Shown piece after piece: positions 12,226 through 22,457 of a DNA stretch of 64,000 bases. Numbering within the stretch: the stretch's first letter is position 1; every line of letters begins with the position of its first letter. The notes below the pieces were generated by a model. That model saw nothing but the letters and a program-made list of their open reading frames with translations. It ran no database searches and was not told where the DNA came from. Made by a program: the position numbers and the translations under genes. The stretch comes from Harmothoe impar (lineage: Eukaryota > Annelida > Polychaeta > Phyllodocida > Polynoidae): the NCBI GenBank assembly GCA_947462335.1, contig OX381713.1:20080381-20144380 (forward strand), given 5' to 3'.

Positions 12226-12513
12226 TAAGGAGAAGCATCAACCGGTCCACGGCTTTAGCCGTAGCCACAGCCACAGCAGCAACCATAGTACATGAACAGC
12301 AGGTATCAACATTTGTGGCCATCAGCGGGAAAACCAGCCTTATGCACCTCTTGCCACTATACTTGCCATTTTGTGCCACCAGTAAGACACAAATGATTAT
12401 ATGCCTTAGATATATAAAAGAGATGTAATTCCCAATTCCACCCAGAAACAGAGCAATTGGAATATCAGGCTCAATGTAAATCCAAACTACAGACAAGAAG
12501 ACTTGCCCCATAC

Positions 12514-12600
12514 AGGGCCCCTATATATATATATATATCATATATATACAGTTGTATAGCCCCTATATATATATTAGCTATATACAGTTGTATATTACTG
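12514..12600. repeat. TA-rich simple repeat
   Basis: Runs of TATATA with two copies of the word ACAGTTGTATA. Confidence 0.8.
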
Positions 12601-12844
12601 TACAACCTGTCATCATTTGTACACCAGTGATGCTTTCGTAACAGTCTTCTAGATCTGATCTCTTTGGCTCCATACCCTTGAAAAGAGAAAGAAAATGAAA
12701 AAAGTAAAGAGGAAGAAAAAGAAGAAAAAGATAACAGTGAACTGGAGTTGATAGTTGGTCCCTAAGTGGTTTGACATTTACACTAAAATCGTCCTGGAGA
12801 AGTTTCTTTGACTCTGTGGGCCCCTGAGGACAGCTGAATCATAT

Positions 12845-13300
12845 CGCATGACGTTGACGCCCCTTGATAACATGTATACGTCATACAGTCCTCCCTACGT
12901 CATCTTTCACTCCGCCACCTCTACCTAGATGGCGTCACGCTCCGTCTCCCAGTCCGGAAATGACGGAAAGTCCCGATCTTACCCGAAGCAAAACTGCTCA
13001 GGGACGGGTGAAAATGGTTGCCTCCAAATGGCATTGCAGCTTAAAATGGCGCCCTTCTAGTTTGGCCTGTGGCGGTTCTTAGGGAGCCGAACGGAAAGGT
13101 TGCCTGGAAAATTGCTCAAAATGGCGCCTTTGCGTGTTCAGCATGTTACTTCGCGAGGCTAGGGCCGCGTTGGCTGTAACAAACAGTAAGCGAATTAGGA
13201 AACGGATAGCAAGAAAGTGGCAAGAAAGGTAACGGCCCGATTTGTCACCCCCTTCCAACAGACGCCATGATTTGCACACCGCACACTATTCGCCCTAGAG
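12845..13300. promoter_or_regulatory. CpG-rich block 4
   Basis: CpG-enriched block with three AAAATGG(C/T) words, two of them AAAATGGCGCC (13042 and 13118 areas; YY1-like cores), and CGTCA half-CRE sites. No exon seen; candidate regulatory element. Confidence 0.4.
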
Positions 13301-14095
13301 CGAGGCTATTAATCTCGAACCACTCCATTAATCTCGATTCAATTACAATCTTGGGGCCCACCACCGCCACCACCACCCCAGCCAGACTGCGAACGTGCAA
13401 CGCATTTGATAACACGCTAAAAGGAGGGTGTTATTCGATTCAAGACCAATTAGGCAGTTCCCCACCAAAAAGTATGCAATCGCACCCCATATTTTCCGAT
13501 GCATTATTTTCTCGTTGACATTACCACTCGATCACTTACGACGCCTGGCCTTTTATTTAGCAACTCCCTCACGAAAGTCAAAGAAAGCGAGAAGAAAGAA
13601 GGTATCGTGTCAAACGCCTGTTTGTCACTTTCATGATCACTTAATCTGGGCAGGTTTAAAGCAGGGCCCCGGCTGTGTGTTGGTCCTTTGTGAATAATTA
13701 TGGTGGCTGAGAGTCGGGGTGCCTTATGAAAAGGTGACAAAACCTATGTTGGGGGTAGGTGGGGAAGGAGGTAGGGGTGCGGGCAACTACATTAGTCTTC
13801 TCATGGACTGCTCAGTCCCAGTCTGTAACTTGGCCATGTAAGGGAGTGGGCATTATTTAGGCCCTAGCAACGAGATGGGGTATTGGGGGTATATCTGATG
13901 GAAGGAATCAGGACTAGCTGGCCGCCTGCATTCTCATATATAATCTAACATTCTGTAACAAGAGGGTAAAAGGGGCAGAGGTATGTATACACTGAGAGAT
14001 GGGACACGTACATTGGAAGTTATTTACGTAGTCTTCAATGTAATCTGTATCATTGTAGAAGTAGAGGTGAAGTAAATGGATAAAATAATCATATT
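13301..14095. other. No recognised feature
   Basis: No gene, RNA or repeat recognised. Confidence 0.4.
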
Positions 14096-14096
14096 T

Positions 14097-14124
14097 GGAG
14101 AGAGACAGAGACAGAGAGAGACAG

Positions 14125-14175
<51 letters not shown>
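14097..14175. repeat. (GA)n microsatellite
   Basis: Almost pure GA run with a few GACA interruptions at its left end. Confidence 0.95.
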
Positions 14176-14178
<3 letters not shown>

Positions 14179-14179
14179 T

Positions 14180-14885
14180 AATTTCCTGAATATCCTGAAC
14201 CAACCACTTTATTATGTTAGCCTTATGCATTATAGAGATATTTAATTTAGACTCCCCCTATCTCTATATTTGTTGGTGGTGTATTAACATCAGCCCATAT
14301 CGTATTATTTCACACTTTATAGCGCAAACTAGCAAAAAACATATCTGACAAAGAAGGGATATCAATAATTCATCTTTTTCATTGTTATTGAATTGGTTAT
14401 AAATGATAACACTTGGAAACATCACCAAAGCATAATAGATTCACTCAAGTCTCAATTGAGTAATACCCCTCTGTCAACCCACCACATGTTGACTTGAAAT
14501 ATGGACCAATTTCCCTTTTATACATTAAAAATGACAATAAAACCCCTTCAAAGGAAAGTGTAAGCAAGCCATGCCTATAGTTCTGAATACAGGCAGGGGT
14601 GGTTGTTTGATGAATGCTATTATTGTAGCTGCATATTTAAACGCCTTAGACTAGTTACCATAACGGACATTGCTCACGCTTTCACACGCGTTCTTTGATA
14701 CAGACAGTACCCCTCCCTATCTGACCGGGTGGATGATCAGTCACCAGAACGGCTCACTTTTCCTCTTTGGTCGCTGACGTTCTGGACCGCTACACTCGTG
14801 ATGGTTTCATTTCTGTGAATGTTTTATTTACATGTTGGTATAATCGCCCCCTGGTCGACAGATGCTCGGGTAAGGTAGTGCTTAG
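14180..14885. other. No recognised feature
   Basis: AT-rich sequence without supportable content. Confidence 0.4.
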
Positions 14886-14886
14886 A

Positions 14887-14888
<2 letters not shown>

Positions 14889-14933
<45 letters not shown>

Positions 14934-14946
14934 GGGGGGGGGGGGT
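14889..14946. repeat. (GT)n microsatellite with G-run
   Basis: Perfect GT run followed directly by a run of about 12 G. Confidence 0.95.
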
Positions 14947-15075
14947 GAGTTTCATGCATGCCGGGTGTAACACAGGACGTTTAGGTGCAGCATCCAGGTA
15001 ACATATGCCGGGTCAGCCACCCAGAACACTGCCTCATTAGTATACATACGGCCGGCATTCTCCATGATGCCTCCC

Positions 15076-15520
15076 TGTACCACATCTCTGTACCACCCAT
15101 AATACTTTCTGTACCACCTAGAACACTTTCTGTACCACCCAGAACACATCCTATACCACCCAGGACACTTTCTGTACCACCCAGAACACTTTCTGTACCA
15201 CCCAGAACACATCCTATACCACCCAGGACACTTTCTGTACCAACCAGAATACCTTCTGTACCACCCAAAACACTTTCTGTACCACCCAGAACACCTTCTG
15301 AATACCACCCAGAATACCTTCTGTACCACCCAAAACACTTTCTGTACCACCCAGAACACCTTCTGAATACCACCCAGAATACCTTCTGTACCACTCAAAA
15401 CACTTTCTGTACCACCCAGAACACCTTCTGAATACCACCCACAATACCTTCTGTACCACCAAAACACCTTCTGTACCAGCCAAAACACCTTCTGAATACC
15501 ACACAGAACACATTCTGCAC
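15076..15520. repeat. TGTACCACCCAGAACAC minisatellite with higher-order units
   Basis: Tandem 21- to 23-bp monomers (core CTGTACCACCCAGAACACTT). Monomer variants alternate in fixed order. The CTATACC variant recurs after 63 bp (15151, 15214) and the CTGAATACC variant after 65 bp (15301, 15366, 15431), so there are two higher-order repeats, each of three monomers. Long frames on both strands (SGWYRKCS-like peptides) are satellite by-products. Confidence 0.9.
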
Positions 15521-15524
15521 CATT

Positions 15525-16240
15525 AATTTAAGAAACCTTTTGTACACCTTTTGGGTTTGCATATAATTATGTTCATCATGATTTTCCATAGCCTTCTACC
15601 CGCTTCCCATTCAGTCTCGATCAATCCAGTTCCCATTTCCCCCAAATCTGGTTCCTAGATATGGCCAGATATGCTCAGCCATGATTACATTGGTATTACA
15701 TTGGTCTTCCGCCTCGCAATATCTGGACCCAAACTTCCAAACTCACACATGAGAAACTGTAAGCTATACGTTCAGAGAACAGAACCAACTTCTCACATGA
15801 AGTGCTTTAATAGGCTGCCAGTGGAAACATGGTGGTCTCAGGGACGAGTTAGGTTATATCCCGTTTTAGCTTTATCCTATCAGATAACGTGCTGCCTACC
15901 TTCATCTATTTCCCATGCCTCTGTCTGTTTCAACTATGCATGAGCTCTACACATGGCGTTTCCTGGGCAGCGCTTTTAGTTTTACAGGATTGGAACTCCT
16001 TCAAGAATTTTTTGGTTGCCGTTTTTGGTTCAAGCGTTTATTCAAGACCGGCGATTAGGTATTCAAAGACTGGGCGCTTATAGATATGTACAGTTCACTT
16101 AACGGTGATCCCCACTCCCTCTATCTTTCCTGCCGGGCTTTTCTGCCATTCCCTCCTCCATTCCGTACACCGCTACCTCACTCCACCACCCCCTCCCCCT
16201 CCCTAATTATCAATCCTCACTTCCACCATATACACATCAG
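15525..16240. other. No recognised feature
   Basis: Pyrimidine-rich towards the right; no gene seen. Confidence 0.4.
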
Positions 16241-16510
16241 TCTGGGGCGGCGGCATGCGATCAGGCTGGAGCCGTGTCTGATCAACCGTAACAAATGATC
16301 ACAAATCGCCGGCCACCAGTTGGTCGGTGCGCCCGATCTAATATGGCGGCGCCCATCAAGTATTCATCCCGCAGCAAGGCGCCAGTGCCGCACTCACGAC
16401 ACGACATCATGCCCATTGGCTGAGAACGGCGCGGGGCGTTTCATCTGCGGCCGACACGGACAGGGAACAATTGGTCTCATTAAGAATTAACAATTAAAAA
16501 GGAGTAATTA
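16240..16510. promoter_or_regulatory. CpG-rich block 5 with homeodomain cores
   Basis: CpG-dense (ATATGGCGGCGCCC, GAACGGCGCGGGGCG) with a CCAATTGG-like and a GATTGGCT-type CCAAT box (CCCATTGGCTG). It grades into AATTAACAATTAA and GTAATTAGA homeodomain cores near 16490-16510. Candidate cis-regulatory element. Confidence 0.45.
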
Positions 16511-17785
16511 GACTGGGCTTGAGGGTGGGGGGTTGGAGGTTGGGGTGGTGATGGAAGCAGTGAGGGGTATATAGGGTGGTTTTATGTCGATGCGTTGCCC
16601 TGACTCCTGATTTAGCGATCAGTCATTATTGATGTGAAGTTATAGAAAAGGCACGCGGCTTCTACCTTATTTCTACACTAACCCCTTCTGTACACCAACA
16701 ACAACCAGCCTGCCTCACCCTACACAATGTGCCTTCTCTGCTTGCATGTTTGTCTTATCTCTACTGATTCTTTCTACCCATTCCAACAATTTCGCTGAGC
16801 ACTATAGTGGTATTACTTGCTTGCATGTAGGCACCCCCCCCCCCCTCCCCCCACCATCGGTTGCCGAGTTTCCACATAAAGTTGGAGAAGTATTATGCGA
16901 TACCTGTGATTGATTTAACTGACTGAGCTTTAATTAGAAAGACGGTCATGTGACGGCGGTTATTCTTGATGAGAGTGCAATATACGCTCATTAGCCACTT
17001 GAAGCAACCTGTGCACATCTCTATAGGACCCAGTAATTTGAGAAAAACGGGGGGTGGGGGGGGGGGTCACTGAGTCTCATCAAATCAGGAGAAAATCTTC
17101 ATTTTTTAAACGGGGGGGGGGGGGGGGGGGGAGGTCATCACCCCCTGCCCCCCCCCCCATTCATGGATCAGCCCCTGGACTGTAGTAAGCCAGTAGCTAG
17201 GTGGCCATATGCAGTCATGGCATCTACAGATTTGGCATGAGGGGTGTTTGGTGCTCTGACCAGGAGTGTGATTATAGGGGTTACAGGAAAGGCTAGAGGT
17301 TAACTAAACAACCCGGATGTATATGACCTCAGGTGGTCAGTGGTCTTGGGTTATTTACCTATAGTTGAAGATTACGCTAGCCCCTACCTGGCCACGTTGT
17401 AAAATTGCCTTGTATATGTCACGCGCGATATCGGAATTTGCGCAAAATCGGAACTCCTACATGGTCATAAAATATATTATAAAATATATCAATGTAGCCC
17501 TCAAGCAGAAAGGTAGGACAAGAAAAATATCTGCAAGGGGGTTATTTGGTATCATCTGGGGCCCAGGCAGCCAAAGCTCCAATGTATTATCACAGCAGAG
17601 ACATTCCTGCCACACCTTATTCACAGCTACATACAGGTGTGACATGCATGTGGGTTCTCCCTGACTGTTTTTACACCTCAAAAATGCAGTACAGCATCCT
17701 CAAACATCATTGAAATATATATTTATATTCTATATCTGTAGGTACCGTAGAAACAGGTAGGAATTCTGAAACTGTGCAATCTAAC
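16511..17785. other. No gene; G/C homopolymer tracts
   Basis: Contains long runs: C near 16832-16845, G near 17050-17066 and 17112-17131. No gene or RNA recognised. Confidence 0.45.
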
Positions 17786-17787
17786 TA

Positions 17788-17860
17788 TGGTGCAATTCCG
17801 GAATTGCCCTGCGCAGTTCCGGAATTGTACAGGGGCAATTCCGGAACTGTACAGATTCTG
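17788..17860. repeat. CAATTCCGGAATTG palindrome cluster
   Basis: Three or four closely spaced copies of the self-complementary word (C)AATTCCGGAA(TTG), about 20-25 bp apart. Confidence 0.7.
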
Positions 17861-17989
17861 ATTCTGCGCCTGACATATACACCAGTAAAGTTGCAGATTG
17901 GAATTCTACAGTCATCCTGAAGGCTGAATTCCTTTTTCTGAGGGTAGCGGTACCCTTTCAGCAGGAATTTATGAAGGAATGGTAGAAGG

Positions 17990-18236
17990 GGTTGGAAGGG
18001 AAGGGAAGGAAGGAAGGAAGGATGGAAGTGAAATAGTTGAGGATGGTCGATATGTATAGGTTACTTTGATATACTTTAGAATAATGGATGGCTTAGCTTA
18101 ACTCCATGTTGGGAGAGGATAACTCCAGAGGAGGGGATGGATCCAATATGGCTGTAGGAGATGTATACTATAGTATGTGTTAAAAGTATTACTATTACTA
18201 TCTAGTATGTAGGAAGGAAGGAAGGAAGGAAGGAAG
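17990..18236. repeat. (GGAA)n tracts
   Basis: Two GGAAGGAA tetranucleotide runs, near 17999-18028 and 18212-18236, on either side of unique sequence. Confidence 0.8.
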
Positions 18237-18419
18237 GGAGTCAGGCACTGCTCGACATTCAGGTAAGAGTGGTTTTAGCGACAATGACACTGACTTTTCT
18301 GAGGGTGTAGTCGGACTGAGCCACTAAGGTGGGGAGTAGAGGTATCGTTACCTGGTATATTTGGGCGAATAAAAAAGGACAATTAAGCTCAGATTAGGAT
18401 TGGAAGTGTGTGCAAGTGC

Positions 18420-18600
18420 AGGGTTACTTAAACCGATCCATTTCGGCTAATTACCTAAGTAGCACTCTTTAAGATGAAAGGTCACCGCGGCCATGGCCAG
18501 GTTAATTGCCTCCTAAGCCGCAATTCATTAAGTTTGTAAGCTTTAAGTGATCAAGTGTGCGGCACCTCCAGCACGCAACGGGTAAGGTGTGCGTTAAGAG
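18420..18600. promoter_or_regulatory. Candidate enhancer with homeodomain/NK2-like cores
   Basis: Within 180 bp there are GCTAATTACC, TTAATTGCC, CAATTCATTAAG, TTTAAGTG and TCAAGTG words: homeodomain and NK2-type cores beside CCGCGGCCATGG. Motif density is seen directly; enhancer function is inference. Confidence 0.35.
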
Positions 18601-21115
18601 AGAAGTAAGGGTGTTTAAACATTGGGCTCTATGTCTGGGCTTCTTTTTCCCAATTAGAGCTGTTCTTAAGTTGTTGTTTCCTACACTGAATTAGGCTCCA
18701 TTATATAAAGTATTGAGTTCTTTTTCTCAATCTGAGCTTCTCTTAGATTGTTGTTTCCTATACTCCCAGGTGAACATGTTGCTGCTCTGAGCAGCTCACA
18801 CTCTGTCCTGTCATGTTTGTATTGACCCTAAGTGCTTAGAAGAGACATACTCGAGATAATACCAAAGTTGGCTGAGAGGATAAAATGACCTGACTGTTTA
18901 CTCGCTTACATATACAGGGCTGTATGTTGATGTGGTCCATTCTGCACCTTCTCATATATATTGTGAGTGTAACTGTAAGTCCTTGGAAGAAGCCTTGGAC
19001 AATGGTAATTGGCTGACGCCTTGACAATTACCCTGTTCTTGGTTATATAACTTATACAGCAACTCACATGTACCATATCTGCCACGTAGACATGTGGGCA
19101 ATAATTAAGAACATAACGTCATCTCACTGGGCGTCTTTTGTCACGTATTCTATATAAGAGGACGTTTCATATACAGTCGACCCTCACTACCTCCAACATT
19201 TACCACCTCTCTCTCACTTCCCCAGACAGTTTCCTGGAAATTGCCCTCGTACGTTCCACCATTTCCTCAGACAATTTGCTTGCTCAGACATTTTTCCTTG
19301 CATCATCCAAATGCGAGGTGAAGGCCGACCGAATGACTTAGTGTAAATTCTCATGGGGATTCAACGCTCTTGTGCGTTTAAATGATTATTTAGCATACAA
19401 ACGCAAGAATACATGGCTTAATTCATTCATGACTACATCACAACCATTCACAAAGAGACCTTCTGATGATGCCAGTCTCCTTCATCATATAACTTCCACT
19501 TTATTGTTTGCCTCTGGCATACCTTCTCCCAGTTTTCCTTACAAGTAACAGCGCAACAAAAGCTCCATTTCAATATGAATATCTGGCTCGTAAAGAAAGG
19601 GCATGGATTTCAACTAAAAGGTGAGTGCTTGCTATTGGGATATACTTACTCATAGTCTTACATACATCCTCAAGGTTGGCTTTGATTTTAAAGAATTTTC
19701 TGAAAAAACGTCTATCAATTCTCTTTAGCCTTGTGCCATTTTTCTTCTTTATCCATTTAACCTTCGTAGACCTACTGGAGCTTTAACTAGGGTCTATGGC
19801 TGAACTTTAGGTTGGTCGCGAAGTGCTTGTTTGTTTGGCGCCTAATCTGCCCAAAGCTGCCGTGCGTGGTGCACACTGTTGATTAAAGTAAACCCAAGTC
19901 AATCTCCAAATGAACTAATCTAATCTGTTCTAGTGAATGCTGAGGTCAACCCCTACTTTCTTCGTTTGTTAAACCCTACAGTGACTAACCTTATTCTCCG
20001 CCTCTTTTCCCCCACCCCCTCTCAGTATCCCACTCTACTTGCATGGTCGTAAACCCTTACTACACTTTCATTGCTTAATTCCCTAAGCTTGGATTCCCTG
20101 TGGTAGAAGGTACAAGGGGGGAATGATCATAAACGACGTTTTCTCGCTAACACCACTCCCCCTAGTTCTTTTACACTCAATTGTTAATCTAAGCTGTCCC
20201 GATTTTTGATCAAATACCAAAACGATGTGCTTCAGGGAAACGAGACACAAAAATGTGCACTGGGTGGAATTTTTTAATTTCTGATGCCAACAAGCAGGTT
20301 GGGGCAGAGATACAAACCTTAGAAAGTGAGCGTGCCGATCTCCAGGCGTGAAGCGCAGAGTGCCCCATGGCCTCTGCCTTCCCTATTCAGAACACGCAGA
20401 CCTCATTAATATCTCACTCTGTGATTTCAAGATATTGAAATCGCTTTTCTTGATCCCCAATTACGTGCTCCTTATCATCTGGTCGTACAAATAATTCATC
20501 AGCCTTTAGAAGGGGCTGGTGAGTTGTTCTTTTGTTACCTGATTTGACATTGTTGCTTTGTGGTCCGTGTATAATGACTAATTTCAATCTGCTGGCTGTG
20601 GTACAACAATCTGTGCTTTCATCGTTCTCATATCTCACCCTAATTAACACTGATTACGTCGTACCAAAACAGCTACAAATACCGGTGAAGTGTATCCAGT
20701 ATATTCTATTGATTATAATCGAGCTTGCAGCGGACTCATTTAATTAATGGATGTCATCAGATTCCATCGAAACAGGTTTGGTCAAATTAAGTTTTTTTAG
20801 TTGTAGAGAGAATGCGCTGTGCATGGGGCATAAAGCATCCTTTCTGCCTGGCTGATAACTTCTGAGAAAAGGAAGTTATTTAGGTTAGAAATGGAACAAT
20901 TAGATTTTTTCTTTGTAAAGGCAAGTAGAAAGGATGATCCATGCGCCTCCACATGGATCACATCGAGTCTGCTTTTCTCAATGCCCCTCAAAAGATTTAA
21001 GTTATTTGACTAAATTTACTTCATCAAAATGATGATAGACAAGTTGTACCCTTTCTTGAATGAGAGACACTATCTTAAAAAGGAAATTGAAACAGTGGAC
21101 AATGTTCTACAACAT
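18601..21115. other. No recognised gene
   Basis: Long unique-looking stretch. A TACAGTCGACCCTC at about 19172 resembles the end of pogo/Tigger elements, but no matching right end was found. Confidence 0.4.
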
Positions 21116-21119
21116 TTTC

Positions 21120-21379
21120 AGAGAGTAGTTCATGTACGTCTAGTATATCGACAGTGAGAGGGAGTACGGGCACGTTGTAAGTAGTATATGAAAGCCGGAT
21201 GGGAAGTAACAATGTGTATGTAAGTACATGGTGTAAGTAGTATATGGACTAGGACATTGTGTGTCGCTATTGTGTAAGTAGTATATTATCCATTGTATCA
21301 GTAGTATATGGAATGTAACATTATGTTTTGGCATGATGTAAGAAGTATATGTACTTTAATTGGACATTGTTCGGTGGGC
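21120..21379 (+). repeat. GTAAGTAGTATATGG array, left part
   Basis: Tandem degenerate units built on TGTAAGTAGTATATGG with variable spacers, including GGACATTGTTCGGTGGGC at the right edge. The same array with the same unit order resumes at 28083, so this is the left flank of the LINE insertion. Confidence 0.85.
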
Positions 21380-21543
21380 TGCATGGCGTTCACTGAAGAG
21401 TAGTCGCTCCCGCGAATCGTCCAGAGATATCCAACCGACAGAGGTGATTAAAAGCTTTGTACCCATACAGTCTTTTATGGAAGCTGCATAAAGGTATAAA
21501 GACACGCTAGGTGAGGATATTTTACAGCCAGGACGACCAAATA

Positions 21544-22396
21544 CCCAGTAAACACCCTACGTAGTTCCAACGTAGCTCAGAGGTTTCTCTAGGTAGATGT
21601 CCAACCAAAAGGTTTGAGATTGGTAATTTTGGAAGGTTTGTAGACGTCAAAACGTTAAGGTTCATTTACGTTCAACAGATGTAGACGTCTGATTTACGTT
21701 GATCTACCTCATTCAGAGGTAAAAATTCTACGTAGATCTATGTTAAAAGACGTAACTTTTCAACTTCAGTTGGGTAGATGACTTTTCCTTGTCACACTAG
21801 GTGGCAGCACTATCAATTATGGAGAGTATATTACAGCTCCTTAACAAATCTACCACATTCAAGCAGTAAATTCCCATTAATTGTGAATTCAATATCATGC
21901 AAATAAACCGCATTCAATAGAATATTTATATATATAGGACAGGTGATTAAAGTATTGTGCATGAATAGGTGCTTTGAGGCACTTTACTGTGAGGACAACA
22001 CATTGGTGGAAATGGAAGAAATACAAAGCCTCTCTGCAGCCAAAACTATTCAACAGATTTATACTGTCAGGCTGTTCAATAGAACTACAAGAATATACTA
22101 TGTAGAATGAGATGAGATTGAAAATTAGAGTAGTTACTTTGTATGAATATTGTTTGTAAATGTAAATTTGTCTGCAATATATTACAAGTCTTTGTCTGAG
22201 TCACACTATGTAGAATTATATGTAATGTGTTAAACATAGATTTACGTCTTCAGGAGCTACGTAAATCAGACCTGCAGGTTTGAGATTGGTAAATAAACCT
22301 TAACGTTTTGACGTTGATAAACCTACTAAAATTACGTAGTTCAGACCAAAATTCAACGTAGATTTACGTCTGACCAACGTCGTTGTGTTTACTGGG
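21544..22396. mobile_element. 853-bp TA-flanked MITE inside LINE 5' UTR
   Basis: Inverted ends CCCAGTAAACAC and GTGTTTACTGGG are flanked by TA at 21542-21543 and 22397-22398. The arms continue as a degenerate inverted repeat of about 180 bp with shared ACGTAGATTTACGT, GGTTTGAGATTGGTAA and CGTCAAAACGTTAAGG words. No transposase frame. Because it splits the LINE 5' UTR it inserted after the LINE did, or travelled with it. Confidence 0.85.
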
Positions 22397-22457
22397 TAGG
22401 AGTATATTTGGACATTCTTGTTTGAACGCCGGTAGGGAGCTGCCACAGTGTTACACA

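Noticed and set aside
12194..12511. Minus-strand 105-residue frame and plus-strand 72-residue frame
   Set aside because: Overlap each other and the right end of a MITE; no domain recognised.
14952..15589. Several overlapping long frames with SGWYRKC-like repeats
   Set aside because: All arise from the 21-bp minisatellite, which is open in several frames on both strands.
19172..19340. pogo/Tigger element
   Set aside because: A TACAGTCGACCCTC word matches such ends, but no inverted partner or transposase was found.
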